45,606 nt of DNA from Nevskiaceae bacterium (GTDB taxonomy: Bacteria > Pseudomonadota > Gammaproteobacteria > Nevskiales > Nevskiaceae): NCBI GenBank assembly GCA_021731445.1, contig JAKFXK010000018.1, forward strand, positions 1 to 45,606. Reading direction: 5' to 3'. The translations under genes and the position numbers were made by a program. Below the pieces are notes generated by a model. The model searched no databases, had not been told where the DNA came from, and saw only the letters and a list, made by a program, of their open reading frames with translations. This document shows positions 1 to 8,213 of this stretch, one piece after another; positions within the stretch are counted from its first letter, which is position 1; the number at the start of each line of letters is the position of its first letter.

Positions 1-161
1 AGATCATCTACCGCCAGAAAAGCAGCGGACTGCTGGGGGTCTTTGACAGTGATCTTGCTGTAACTGCCTTTTACAAGACCCGCTGCATTGCCGCTGCCGG
101 GGCTATCGCAGGCAACCAGCACCATCGGCAGACTGGCGAGGGCGCAGAGCATGAGTCGCAT
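1..161 (-). CDS. Putative lipoprotein, N-terminal part only (runs off the left edge)
   Basis: The reverse strand opens at an ATG at 161 preceded by a good ribosome site (gaaggagag, 5 bases away). The first residues are MRLMLCALASLPMVLVACDS, a short signal peptide ending in the lipobox LVAC, so the protein is probably lipidated at Cys18 and exported. Only about 53 residues are visible and the C-terminal part lies outside the window. The stretch after the linker (GSYSKITVKDPQQSAAFLAV) faintly recalls the start of cystatin-like domains, but that is an impression only. It is transcribed in the same direction as the Rieske gene upstream of it (63-base gap) and may be unrelated to the catabolic cluster. 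Confidence 0.7.
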   Translation of the reverse strand, partial: MRLMLCALASLPMVLVACDSPGSGNAAGLVKGSYSKITVKDPQQSAAFLAVDD

Positions 162-224
162 GAAACTCTCCTTCAGGGCTTGTATAGCCAACACCGCGCG
201 CAATCAGTCGTTGAGCTGCTTGCA

Positions 225-1415
225 TCAGGCACTGACAGCCCCGACCTCGATCACCTGAGGGCTTTCAGCAGCGGTCATGGTCTCCTGGAACGGCCGGCGC
301 TTCTTGGTCGCAGGCTTGAGTGGCACGGTATCGAGCACCCATTTGATTTCGGGGTTTTCGCGCCGCGCCGGAGAAGGGATGGTGAAGGTCTTGAAACCCT
401 CATGGGGCTTGAGCGCCTGGCTGTCGATCTGCCAGCCGAACTCCTCGATATGCCGGCGGCGCGTGGCACGCCAGCCGCTCATGAAGCGATCGTGCTGCAC
501 CGACAGCTCGTTCTCCAGTGTCTCCGGCAGCCAGTTGGGCTGTGAAGCCTCGACGATGGCAGCATCCTGCTCGAAGATCTGCATCAGCCGCCGCTTCGAG
601 TCCTTGTCGAAAATCGGCGAGCGGAAGAACGAGCGCAGCTGCACCGCGAAGGTGCGGGTGGTGAACTCGTCCACCGGCGTGTTGGCGTCGAACACGATGG
701 TGCTCCAGCCGGGCCGCAGGTCCACTTGCAGGCGCACCGAGTAGCCGGACAAAAAGTAGCTGGGATGCACGCGCGTGGTCTGGCGCTCCTTGCGGATGAA
801 CTGGCGCACGATGCCCTTGAACGCCGGCGGGTGCATCACGACCGTGTGCGCGCCCCAGGATTCCTCTCGGCGCTCGCTTTCTATGTAGTTCTTGGCGGCG
901 GTACTGGGGTGGCCGAACACTGGATGCACGAACGAGGCGTGCGCCATGTCGATGCCGTTCTCGACCACGCGCGCGGCCGAGGCTTTCCAGGTGAACTCGC
1001 CCTGCAGCTCGCGCCAGCCCGGCTGGCCATACTCCGCAAACGGCGGGATCGGATAGCGCTCGCTCTCCGGCAGGTCGCCCAGGAACACCCAGATCATCCC
1101 GTAGCGCTCTTCGGTGGGGTAGGCGTCGATCTTCGCGCGTTGCGGAATCGGACCTGCCTCGCCGCGCGAGGGGATGAAGGTGACATCGCCTTGGCCGTTG
1201 TAGCGCCAGCCGTGGTACGGGCAGGCGACGCAGTCCTTGTGGACGCTGCCGCCAGCGAGCGAACCGCCACGGTGTAGGCAGACATCGCTGAGGCAGCTGA
1301 CCTTGCCCTCCGCGTCACGGAACAGCACAAAGTTCTGGCCCAGCAGCTTGGCTTTGACCGGCTTGTCCTTCACCACATGTGACCACTCGGCCACGTACCA
1401 GAGATTGATCAGCAT
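225..1415 (-). CDS. Rieske non-haem iron oxygenase of the PAO/CAO/VanA class
   Basis: A 396-residue oxygenase. The N-terminal Rieske [2Fe-2S] domain shows both ligand pairs, C46-L-H48 and C65-PY-H68. The catalytic domain shows N153, D156, H159 and H164 (NGIDMAHASFVH) and a later D284 that could complete the mononuclear iron site. Such single-component Rieske oxygenases take electrons from a ferredoxin or reductase; none is encoded here. Pheophorbide a oxygenase (PAO), which opens the chlorin ring in plants, belongs to this broad class. The plant-type C-terminal CxxC and membrane anchors are absent, so the protein looks soluble. Family membership alone does not separate a PAO role from aromatic or sterol substrates; the neighbours (RCCR-like, chlorophyllase-like, NOL-like) suggest a tetrapyrrole. 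The start at 1415 has a modest AAGGA site. It is divergent from the RCCR1 operon, with regulatory site A in between. Confidence 0.85.
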   Translation of the reverse strand: MLINLWYVAEWSHVVKDKPVKAKLLGQNFVLFRDAEGKVSCLSDVCLHRGGSLAGGSVHKDCVACPYHGWRYNGQGDVTFIPSRGEAGPIPQRAKIDAYPTEERYGMIWVFLGDLPESERYPIPPFAEYGQPGWRELQGEFTWKASAARVVENGIDMAHASFVHPVFGHPSTAAKNYIESERREESWGAHTVVMHPPAFKGIVRQFIRKERQTTRVHPSYFLSGYSVRLQVDLRPGWSTIVFDANTPVDEFTTRTFAVQLRSFFRSPIFDKDSKRRLMQIFEQDAAIVEASQPNWLPETLENELSVQHDRFMSGWRATRRRHIEEFGWQIDSQALKPHEGFKTFTIPSPARRENPEIKWVLDTVPLKPATKKRRPFQETMTAAESPQVIEVGAVSA

Positions 1416-1499
1416 GGGTGTCTATTCCTTATGAAGAAGCCTGAAACAGCAGTGTCGAGGGTGAAATGGATGAAGACGCTTGGTGCATCGCGCCGCACT

Positions 1500-1523
1500 A
1501 ATGTATTATAAATATATCATTAG
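1500..1523. promoter_or_regulatory. Regulatory site A: AT-rich partly palindromic motif between divergent operons
   Basis: AATGTATTATAAATATATCA followed by TTAG, inside a 140-base divergent intergenic region of otherwise high GC. It shares AATGTATTAT..ATATA with site D and with the reverse complement of site F. It lies 33 bases before the RCCR1 start and about 85 before the Rieske start, a position suited to an operator serving both. The role is inferred. Confidence 0.5.
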
Positions 1524-1555
1524 GGTATCGAAAGCATGAACGGAGTTTTCTACAC

Positions 1556-2356
1556 ATGAGCGACCTCGTCCTCACCTCGATCGAGGAAATGTTCGATTCG
1601 TCACCGGCGCTGGATCGGCAGACGACCTTCGATGCGCTCTGGGCGCTGACCACCGAGCTGTTCGAGCGCGTGAAAGCACGCTTTGAACTGCACCGCGACC
1701 CCAGCTGCGATGATCTCATGCCGTACCGCGGCATTGATGGCGCGGGCGGCTATCTCGCCAGCTATTCCGGCCCCGAGATCGACTGGCTGACCCACTCCTG
1801 GACCGGCAACCCCAAGGCCACCTTCACCAATATGCACCTCACCGTGGGCTTAGGACCGCAGGTGGATGCACCGCATCTCGGCTTTGCACTCGGCACCACG
1901 CCGGACTTCTTTGTCTACATGGACTATCTGCCGCGCTGCGATTTGTGGACGCGTCCGAACTACGCCGACCATTACTACGGCAAGGCGAATCAGGCCTATC
2001 TCGGCATGCAGGCGGATTCTGAATTTCGCTCCTTCGTCAGCCGCGATTTCTACACCCGCGTCGCACAGAGCCCGTCCAGCCTCTGCTACATCGCCACAGT
2101 CAGCGACCAGAACATGGCGGCCATCCGCAAGGCCGCGCATGCGCATCTCGACAACTGGTTCGCGATGCTCGATGCCGCCAAGCCGGTCGCCGCAGCTGAG
2201 CGTGCTGCACTCAGCGAGCGTGATCTGCTGATCCGCCGCACCATCGCCGTGCGCGACCCTGCCAACGTGGTGGTCGAAAAACTGTTTGGCCAGCAACTGG
2301 GGCAGCGCCTGGTCGGCCAGCTCTGGGGCGCTGATCGCAAGCTGCCGCGCCCATGA
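1556..2356 (+). CDS. Red chlorophyll catabolite reductase-like protein 1 (FDBR superfamily)
   Basis: A 266-residue soluble protein that I recognise as RCCR-like. Plant RCCR reduces the bilin made by PAO, using ferredoxin and no other cofactor. Shared landmarks are the strand with DYLPRCDL followed by NYADHYY (plant: DLPHRKDL..YLKEYY), the segment around YTRVAQSPSSL, and the C-terminal ERD...RDPAN..EKLFG block (plant: ERRD...DD..FPRMFG). From memory, the active-site Asp of the plant enzyme lies near the position of this RDP Asp; the plant Glu on the preceding strand does not look conserved. The length matches mature plant RCCR. It is paralogous to the protein at 14564-15388. CGGAG lies 11 bases before the ATG. 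It overlaps the next gene by ATGA, indicating translational coupling. Confidence 0.75.
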   Translation: MSDLVLTSIEEMFDSSPALDRQTTFDALWALTTELFERVKARFELHRDPSCDDLMPYRGIDGAGGYLASYSGPEIDWLTHSWTGNPKATFTNMHLTVGLGPQVDAPHLGFALGTTPDFFVYMDYLPRCDLWTRPNYADHYYGKANQAYLGMQADSEFRSFVSRDFYTRVAQSPSSLCYIATVSDQNMAAIRKAAHAHLDNWFAMLDAAKPVAAAERAALSERDLLIRRTIAVRDPANVVVEKLFGQQLGQRLVGQLWGADRKLPRP

Positions 2357-3354
2357 CCAACAGCGCCGCAGGCCAGCCGATGGTGCGCGCGCTGTTCCGC
2401 AGCGTCGCAATGGCAGGCTTGCCTGCGCTGTCCTGCAAGGTCTACTACCCGGCGCTCTACGGCGCCACGCCGTTCGAGAACAACACCGGCGCCATTCCCG
2501 CCGCACGCGGTGAACGCCCCTACCCGCTGGCCATCCTGATGCCCGGCATCAACGTCAGCCCGGAGGCCTACGGCTGGCTGGCGGCAGCACTCGCGCAGGC
2601 AGGTTTCGTCGCCGTCATTTACGGCTGGATCCTGGAAGAAATGCCGGGCATGGTGGCTCTAAGCCCCGGCCTCGACGTCGGCGCCCTCAAGCCCGACAGC
2701 TACGGCACACGACCCTCGGCCACCGCACTCGCTGCGGTGATCGCCGACCTCGCCGCGCAGAACAGCACCGGTCCGCTGGCAGGCCTGCTCGATCTGGATC
2801 GCATCCTGCTTGGCGGCCACTCCGCCGGCGGCAGCGTCGCGCTGATGAACGCGCGGCCGGACTGGTTCCCGGGCCTCAAGGCCGTGTTCGCCTACGGCTC
2901 GCACAGCAAGGCCTCGACCGCGCTCGGCTACCCGGCAGATGCCCTGCTGCCGCTGCCGGATGCCCTGCCGACGCTGATTCTCGGCGGCAGCGAGGACGGC
3001 GTGATTGCCGCCAGCGCTTTCCGCTACGGCCACGATGGCGTCAGCCAGCCCGACGCCACCGGCCCGGTCGTGCGCACTTTCAAGGAGGCACTCGCCAGCA
3101 AGCGCGGCGACTGCCATCTGGCGATCGTGCGGGGTGCCAACCATTTCTCGCCGACCTGCCCAGCGGATACGGCCACCGGGCGGCCGTTTCTCGACTGGCC
3201 GACGACGCGGGCCGATGCCGAGATCCGCAAGGACATCGCCGCACTCGTCACCCACTTCGCCCGCGCCCATGTTGCGGGCGATGAGAGCGCGCGCGACGCG
3301 CTCGCCGCCATGCTCAAGGACAGCAGCCGCTGTCGGCACGGCGAGACACGCTGA
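2353..3354 (+). CDS. Alpha/beta hydrolase (chlorophyllase/dienelactone-hydrolase-like serine esterase)
   Basis: A 333-residue alpha/beta hydrolase without a clear signal peptide. The nucleophile elbow is LLGGHSAGGSVAL. A GGSEDG turn could carry the acid, and RGANHFS supplies a likely catalytic His. The GHSxGG elbow followed by a FAYGSH strand resembles chlorophyllase and PAF-acetylhydrolase-type enzymes. It is translationally coupled to RCCR1 by a 4-base overlap. A plausible job is removing an ester from a chlorin or bilin, such as the methyl ester of ring E or a phytyl ester, but only esterase activity is supported by sequence. It is one of four alpha/beta hydrolases in the window. The C-terminal Ala-rich and basic tail has no recognised motif. 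Confidence 0.7.
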   Translation: MTNSAAGQPMVRALFRSVAMAGLPALSCKVYYPALYGATPFENNTGAIPAARGERPYPLAILMPGINVSPEAYGWLAAALAQAGFVAVIYGWILEEMPGMVALSPGLDVGALKPDSYGTRPSATALAAVIADLAAQNSTGPLAGLLDLDRILLGGHSAGGSVALMNARPDWFPGLKAVFAYGSHSKASTALGYPADALLPLPDALPTLILGGSEDGVIAASAFRYGHDGVSQPDATGPVVRTFKEALASKRGDCHLAIVRGANHFSPTCPADTATGRPFLDWPTTRADAEIRKDIAALVTHFARAHVAGDESARDALAAMLKDSSRCRHGETR

Positions 3355-3391
3355 GCCGGCTGTCTGGACTGAAAGACAAATATTAGACTTA

Positions 3392-3411
3392 TTGATATAT
3401 TTTTATATCAA
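3392..3411. promoter_or_regulatory. Regulatory site B: perfect inverted repeat TTGATATA-TTTT-TATATCAA
   Basis: The 20-base sequence TTGATATATTTTTATATCAA is a perfect inverted repeat with 8-base arms and a 4-base spacer. It lies in the 86-base gap between the hydrolase and the gene at 3441, in strikingly AT-rich surroundings. The arms match the core of sites E and F. Its position, 30 bases before the next start, suggests an internal promoter or operator rather than a terminator, since the stem has only two G/C pairs. Confidence 0.55.
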
Positions 3412-3440
3412 CTATACGCATCACCACCACGGACTCCGTC

Positions 3441-4400
3441 ATGTCGACCGCACAACCCAGCAATTGGCAGCAACTGATCACCGGCGACTGGCACGGCATG
3501 CCGGCGCTGTTCAAGCCGGACGGCTCGCAGGTGGCGTTCAACCGCGTCTCGCGCAGCAGCGTGTTCGAGAACGGTCGCACGACCTATTACATGCACACCA
3601 ATTTCGAAGGCAGCGACGTGTTCACCAGTCGCTTCCAGATTCCGGAATTCGCTTTTGGCGTGATCGACTCCGACAAGGATCGCGTCTACACCGGCCCGGA
3701 TTTCTTCGGCTCCGGTCGTCCCTTCGGCCCGCTGGTGGATTCGGAATACTTCAGCCCGGGCTGGAACACGCAGCTGCGCACGGTCAATCACATCGTGCCG
3801 GAGCGCGGCCTGCAGGTGTATTCCTCGCAGCTGTTCGAAGGCAACTGTCTGGTCGCGGTGTTCAACGGCCTCTACATCAACACCCGCGACAAAGGGCCTG
3901 AGACCGATGCGCGCGTCGAGGCGCATCTGGCTGCCGAGCGCGCCAATGCCAAGAAGCCCTTCGTGCTGCCGGTCAAGCACCAGGGCCAGTGGCGCGGCGA
4001 GATGGCGGTGTACACCCCGGAGCAGGAGTTCGTTGGCACCAATCTGGTGGTGATCGACTACACCCCGGTCGATCTGCTGCGTGCACGCATCACGGTGAAG
4101 GTCACTGGCGTGGTCAACCGCGAGTTCTCCTACCTGCGTTCGCGCGAGTCCAACCACCACCAGTTCCACGGGCCGGATGTCTACGGCAACGGTCTGTCCT
4201 TCGGCCGCTATTGCTATTCGCGCGCACATTTTCACGGTGAGGCCGCCACCCTCGACAGCCGCGAGACGCTGATCGACGACAACTTCAGCCTCTGCTGCTA
4301 CTGGCAGTTCAAGAAGTCGCAGAAGGAGCAGTACAACACTTTCGGCGTGCTCGACTGGACGCCGGGTGCGAACGTGCTGGCGCCGCAATACGTGGCCTGA
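3441..4400 (+). CDS. Unrecognised soluble protein, possibly calycin/lipocalin-like
   Basis: A 319-residue protein that I cannot assign with confidence. It opens with NWQQLITGDWHGMPALFKPD, reminiscent of the W..L..W.G start of lipocalin-like DUF3598/CpeS-type proteins, a calycin fold that in cyanobacteria binds bilin chromophores. The rest is rich in beta-type strands with many aromatic residues (EFSYLRSRESNHHQFHGPDV, YCYSRAHFHGEA, CCYWQFKKS) and several His that could bind a ligand or metal. There is no signal peptide or membrane segment. It starts just after regulatory site B and ends 3 bases before the CoA-transferase gene, so it heads a sub-operon. A tetrapyrrole-binding or modifying role would fit the cluster, but this is inference from context and a weak fold impression. 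Confidence 0.45.
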   Translation: MSTAQPSNWQQLITGDWHGMPALFKPDGSQVAFNRVSRSSVFENGRTTYYMHTNFEGSDVFTSRFQIPEFAFGVIDSDKDRVYTGPDFFGSGRPFGPLVDSEYFSPGWNTQLRTVNHIVPERGLQVYSSQLFEGNCLVAVFNGLYINTRDKGPETDARVEAHLAAERANAKKPFVLPVKHQGQWRGEMAVYTPEQEFVGTNLVVIDYTPVDLLRARITVKVTGVVNREFSYLRSRESNHHQFHGPDVYGNGLSFGRYCYSRAHFHGEAATLDSRETLIDDNFSLCCYWQFKKSQKEQYNTFGVLDWTPGANVLAPQYVA

Positions 4401-4403
4401 CCC

Positions 4404-5612
4404 ATGAGCAAACCCAACAAGCCGCTGGCGGGCGTGCGCATCATCGACCTCACCCACATGCTCTCCGGCCCCTACGGCGCGATGATCCTCGCCGACCTCG
4501 GCGCCGACGTGATCAAGGTCGAACCGCTGGAAGGCGAAGGCACCCGCAAGCTGCTGGCGAAAGATCCGAAAAACTCCATCGACGGCATGGGCGCGTATTT
4601 CCTGACGCTCAACCGCAACAAGCGCAGCGTCTGCATTGACCTGAAATCCGCCGAAGGGCTGGAGCTGTTCTACACGCTGGTGAAAGAGAGCGATGTGGTC
4701 ATCAACAACTTCGGCGCCGGGGTGCCGCAGCGGCTGAAGATCGACCACGCCAGCCTGAGCGCACACAACCCGCGCATCATCACCTGCTCGATCACCGGCT
4801 TTGGCAGCAACGGCCCCAATTACCAGCGCCCCGCGTTTGATCAGGTCGCACAGGCCGTCGGCGGCGGCATGTCGATCACCGGCACCGATGCCGATAACCC
4901 AGTGCGCGCCGGCATCCCCATCGGCGATCTCGGTGGCGGCAGCTTCTCGGTGATGGGGATTCTTGCGGCGCTCTACGAGCGCGAGCGTTCCGGTATCGGG
5001 CAGGACATCGACATCTCGATGGTCGACTGCCAGATCTCGCTGTTGAACTACATGGCGACCATGCACTTCCTGTCCGGCGAAAACCCGCTGCCAATCGGCA
5101 ACTCGCACTTCGTGCACGTGCCCTACAACAGCTACCGCGTGCAGGATGGCCACATCATCATTGCCGTCATCACCGACAATTTCTGGCAGAACCTGAAAGA
5201 GGTCGTGAACGTGCCCGAGTTCAGCAATGCCGAATACGACACGCAGCCTGCGCGCCTGAGGGATAAGGCATTCATCGACGGCAAGCTGGGCGAGATCTTC
5301 GCCACCAACACCCAGGCCTACTGGCTGGCGCAGCTGGATGCCAAGCGCATCCCCTGCGCGCCGATCAACAACTTTGGTCAGGCGCTCAATGATCCTCAGG
5401 TCCGCCACCGCAACATGGTGGTGGAGTTGAAACATCCAAATGGCCAGACCACGCAAGGCCCCGGCAGCCCGCTGAAGTTCTCGCGCAGCAATGAAGAGAG
5501 CTTCTCCTCGCCGCCGCTGCTCGGCCAGCACACGGATGAAGTGCTGACCTCCGTGTTATCACTGCCGCCCGAGCGCATCGCGGCACTGCGCGAGCAGAAG
5601 ACCATCCGATGA
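4404..5612 (+). CDS. Class III (CaiB/BaiF) CoA-transferase
   Basis: A 402-residue family III CoA-transferase of usual length. The N-terminus GVRIIDLTHMLSGPYGAMIL followed by LGADVIKVEPLEG is typical. The catalytic Asp is probably D175 in IPIGDLGGGS, which forms the aspartyl-CoA anhydride in this family. Enzymes of this family move CoA from succinyl-CoA or another thioester onto a carboxylate; succinyl-CoA:citramalate transferase is one known use. It overlaps by 4 bases with the HMG-CoA-lyase-type gene, so both products are made together: activation of a hydroxy-diacid followed by C-C cleavage is the likely pair of reactions. The natural substrate is inferred to be an alkylated malate or citramalate made by the LeuC/LeuD-like hydratase encoded next. 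Confidence 0.85.
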   Translation: MSKPNKPLAGVRIIDLTHMLSGPYGAMILADLGADVIKVEPLEGEGTRKLLAKDPKNSIDGMGAYFLTLNRNKRSVCIDLKSAEGLELFYTLVKESDVVINNFGAGVPQRLKIDHASLSAHNPRIITCSITGFGSNGPNYQRPAFDQVAQAVGGGMSITGTDADNPVRAGIPIGDLGGGSFSVMGILAALYERERSGIGQDIDISMVDCQISLLNYMATMHFLSGENPLPIGNSHFVHVPYNSYRVQDGHIIIAVITDNFWQNLKEVVNVPEFSNAEYDTQPARLRDKAFIDGKLGEIFATNTQAYWLAQLDAKRIPCAPINNFGQALNDPQVRHRNMVVELKHPNGQTTQGPGSPLKFSRSNEESFSSPPLLGQHTDEVLTSVLSLPPERIAALREQKTIR

Positions 5613-6523
5613 GCGCTGAAACTGTTGTCGTCAACGACGTTGGCCCGCGCGACGGCCTGCAGAACCAGCCACGCGTACTGACACCGGCGCAACGCCTGCA
5701 GCTGATCGAGGCGCTGGTGGCCGCACAGGTGAAGCACATCGAGGTCGGCTCCTTCGTCTCGCCCAAGGCGGTGCCGGCAATGGCGGGCACCGACGAGCTG
5801 TTCGCACAACTGCCGGCCGGCGATATCGAGTATTCGGCGCTGATTCCGAACCGCAAGGGCTACGAGCTGGCCAAGCTCGCCGGCGTGCGCTCGATGGTTC
5901 TGGTGGTTGCTGCGAGCAACACCATGAACGAGAAGAACATCCGCATGAGCACCGACGACGCCATGGCCGTCTGCGCTGAAGTGCTGAGCCAGGCACGCAG
6001 CGATGGGCTGGCGATGCAGGCCTGCATCGCCACGGCCTGGGAATGCCCGTTCGAGGGCGCTGTTGATGCCGGTGTGGTGTCTGGGCTTGCCGCGCGCCTG
6101 CTGGAACACGGCGCCAGCCGGCTGGTGATTGCCGACACCATCGGTGCGGCCAACCCAGCCCAGGTACGCACATTGATGCAGCGCCTGGTCAACGAGGTTG
6201 GAGCCGGCAAGCTGACCTGCCACTTCCATGACACCCGCGCGATGGGACTGGCCAATGCTTACGCCGCACTCGAAGCTGGCATCCGTCGCTTCGATGCCTC
6301 CATCGGCGGACTCGGCGGCTGCCCCTTTGCACCCGGCGCCACCGGCAATGTGGCCACCGAAGATCTGGTGATGATGCTCTCGCTGATGGGCTTCGAAACC
6401 GGCATTGATCTCGATGCCCTGATCGCTGCCGGCCAGCTTGCCGGCGAGCTGACCAGTGCTGCCACCGGCGGCCGCGCCAGCCCCTGGCTCAGGCGCAACA
6501 CCCACCGCTTCGCGCGACACTGA
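5609..6523 (+). CDS. HMG-CoA lyase family (DRE-TIM metallolyase)
   Basis: A 304-residue TIM-barrel lyase. The hallmark VNDVGPRDGLQNQ sits at residues 8-20, EVGSFVSPKAVPAMAGT at 45-61, metal ligands H205 and H207 in CHFHDTR, and the cysteine loop GGLGGCPFAPGATGN with C238. All catalytic elements of HMG-CoA lyase are present. The family cleaves 3-hydroxy-3-alkyl-acyl-CoA esters into an oxoacid and an acyl-CoA. Coupled to the CoA-transferase, it could split a citramalyl-CoA-like or alkylmalyl-CoA-like ester derived from a pyrrole ring. Leucine degradation is less likely because no isovaleryl-CoA pathway genes are nearby. A decayed copy of its C-terminal half seems to be fused to the flavin reductase at 24333-25235. 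Confidence 0.85.
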   Translation: MSAETVVVNDVGPRDGLQNQPRVLTPAQRLQLIEALVAAQVKHIEVGSFVSPKAVPAMAGTDELFAQLPAGDIEYSALIPNRKGYELAKLAGVRSMVLVVAASNTMNEKNIRMSTDDAMAVCAEVLSQARSDGLAMQACIATAWECPFEGAVDAGVVSGLAARLLEHGASRLVIADTIGAANPAQVRTLMQRLVNEVGAGKLTCHFHDTRAMGLANAYAALEAGIRRFDASIGGLGGCPFAPGATGNVATEDLVMMLSLMGFETGIDLDALIAAGQLAGELTSAATGGRASPWLRRNTHRFARH

Positions 6524-6550
6524 GACTCAAATGCCTATGCCGTGCCAAAG

Positions 6551-6645
6551 CTGCCCTCATCCGGCGCTGCGCGCCACCTTCTCCCAGAGGGAGAAGGAAA
6601 AATCATTCCCCTCTCCCTCTGGGAGAGGGGTAGGGGTGAGGGCCG
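6551..6645. repeat. Palindromic intergenic element (ctcccagaggga/tccctctgggag)
   Basis: The 147-base gap before the LeuC-like gene holds a nested inverted repeat. CTTCTCCCAGAGGGAGAAG is itself a hairpin, and CCTCTCCCTCTGGGAGAGG forms a second one 14 bases later. The outer ends GCCCTCATCC and GGGTGAGGGC also pair. Elements of this look are dispersed in many proteobacterial genomes; here it may act as an RNA processing or attenuation signal between two genes of one operon. Confidence 0.7.
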
Positions 6646-6670
6646 CTGTTGCCGTGCCAGCAATCTCGCC

Positions 6671-8101
6671 ATGAACGCGCCAATCCCACCCAGAACGCTC
6701 TACGACAAGCTCTGGGACACGCATATCGTCAGCGCCCGGCCGGACGGCACCTCGTTGCTCTACATCGACCGCGTGATCCTGCACGAGGTGACTTCCGCAC
6801 AGGCATTTTCCGGCCTGCAAAAAGAACAGCGCAGCGTCTGGCGCGCCGCCAGCAGCTTTGCGGTGGCGGACCATCAGGTACCCACCACCGACCGCGCGTT
6901 GGGCATGGCGGGCTTCACCGATGCCACCGCCCGCCTGCAAGTGCAGACGCTGGACGACAACTGTGATCGCTATGGCATCGCCCAGTTCAAGCTCAGCGAT
7001 CTGCGCCAGGGCATCGTCCATGTCGTCGGCCCGGAACAGGGCATCACCCTGCCCGGCATGACCGTGGTTTGCGGCGATTCGCACACCTCCACCCATGGCG
7101 CGCTGGCAGCGTTCGCACAGGGCATCGGCAGCACCGAGCTGGAGCATGTGCTCGCCACCCAATGCCTGTTGCAACAGAAGTGCCGCAACCTCAAGGTGGA
7201 GGTGCAAGGCCAGCTACCACTCGGCGTCGGCGCGAAAGACCTGGCCCTGCACATCATCGGCCGCCTCGGCATTTCCGGTGGCACCGGCTGCGCCATCGAA
7301 TACACCGGCGAGGCCGTGCGTGCGCTCGACATGGCGGGCCGCTTCACGCTCTGCAACATGACCATAGAGGCCGGTGCGCGCACCGGCCTCATCGCTTACG
7401 ACGACGTCACCGAAGCCTACGTGCGCGGCAGGCCGCTGGCACCAAAAGGCGCATTGTGGGAACTGGCCAGCGCGCACTGGCGCACGCTGCACTCCGACGC
7501 CGGTGCGCACTTCGACCAGACCTTGCACGTCGATGCGCGTGACATCGCACCGCTGGTGACCTGGGGCACCAAGCCGGATCAGGTGATCGCCATCGACGGC
7601 CGCGTGCCACACCCCGACACCGCCGCCGACGCGGTGCAGCGCGACAGCTGGAAGCAGGCGCTGGTCTACATGAACCTCAAGCCCGGCCAGGCGATTGCGG
7701 GGCTCGCCATCGACCAGGTTTTCATCGGCTCCTGCACCAACTCGCGCATCGAGGACCTTCGCGTCGCAGCCGCCATCGCCCGCCGCGGCCATCGCGCCAA
7801 AGGGGTGAAGCGCGTGCTGGTGGTGCCGGGTTCCGGGCTGGTGAAGGCGCAGGCCGAAGCCGAGGGCCTGCACGAAATCTTCCTCGCCGCCGGCTTCGAG
7901 TGGCGCGAGGCCGGTTGCTCGATGTGTAACGCGATGAACCCGGACCAACTGCTGCCGGGCGAACGTTGTGCCAGCACCTCCAATCGCAACTTCGAGGGTC
8001 GCCAGGGGTATCGCGGCCTCACGCACCTGCTAAGCCCCGCCATGGCCGCCGCTGCCGCCATCAGCGGGCATCTGGTGGACGTGCGGACTTTGATCGAATG
8101 A
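6671..8101 (+). CDS. Aconitase-family hydro-lyase, large subunit 1 (LeuC/DmdA-like)
   Basis: A 476-residue LeuC-type large subunit with the [4Fe-4S] ligands C355 (IGSCTNSR), C416 and C419 (GCSMC), plus [10 protein letters not shown] and the closing [12 protein letters not shown]. Family members add or remove water on a dicarboxylate: isopropylmalate, citraconate or dimethylmaleate. No small subunit follows it; the only LeuD-like gene is at 41949-42551, next to a second large subunit. The start at ATG 6671 aligns with other LeuC proteins (LYDKLWDTH); an upstream extension would read through the palindromic repeat. With no leuA or leuB near, and with imidase, amidase and lyase genes in the same window, hydration of a dialkylmaleate is a better guess than leucine synthesis. 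Confidence 0.8.
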   Translation: MNAPIPPRTLYDKLWDTHIVSARPDGTSLLYIDRVILHEVTSAQAFSGLQKEQRSVWRAASSFAVADHQVPTTDRALGMAGFTDATARLQVQTLDDNCDRYGIAQFKLSDLRQGIVHVVGPEQGITLPGMTVVCGDSHTSTHGALAAFAQGIGSTELEHVLATQCLLQQKCRNLKVEVQGQLPLGVGAKDLALHIIGRLGISGGTGCAIEYTGEAVRALDMAGRFTLCNMTIEAGARTGLIAYDDVTEAYVRGRPLAPKGALWELASAHWRTLHSDAGAHFDQTLHVDARDIAPLVTWGTKPDQVIAIDGRVPHPDTAADAVQRDSWKQALVYMNLKPGQAIAGLAIDQVFIGSCTNSRIEDLRVAAAIARRGHRAKGVKRVLVVPGSGLVKAQAEAEGLHEIFLAAGFEWREAGCSMCNAMNPDQLLPGERCASTSNRNFEGRQGYRGLTHLLSPAMAAAAAISGHLVDVRTLIE

Positions 8102-8118
8102 CCATAAACAGCAACAAC

Positions 8119-8204
8119 GTCATTCCCGCGCAGGCGGGAATCCAGAGCGGCGCACAGCGCCGTGCTGCTGACGCAACCTGGATGCCCGCCTGCGCGGGCA
8201 TGAC
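8119..8204. repeat. REP-doublet-like inverted repeat (gtcattcccgcg family)
   Basis: GTCATTCCCGCGCAGGCGGG at the left and CCCGCCTGCGCGGGCATGAC at the right, each a hairpin and inverted relative to each other around a 30-40 base core. The same unit recurs at 19909, 21004 and 24237, and a ccggcgaaagccgg variant at 11824 and 27658. It ends 9 bases before the next start codon and may have displaced that gene's ribosome site. Confidence 0.85.
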
Positions 8205-8213
8205 AAGCAAAGC

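Noticed and set aside
3392-3411. Rho-independent terminator at the TTGATATA inverted repeat
   Set aside because: The stem has almost no G/C pairs and no T run follows in the right place; it fits an operator better.
3408-5531. A 707-codon open frame on the minus strand
   Set aside because: It lies opposite two well-supported plus-strand genes (unknown protein and CoA-transferase), has no recognisable domain, and has the Val/His/Arg/Ala-rich composition typical of antisense frames in high-GC DNA.
6671-8101. True isopropylmalate isomerase for leucine synthesis
   Set aside because: Two LeuC-like and one LeuD-like proteins are scattered among catabolic genes, no leuA or leuB is near, and the neighbours suggest a maleate-type substrate. 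Not excluded by sequence alone.
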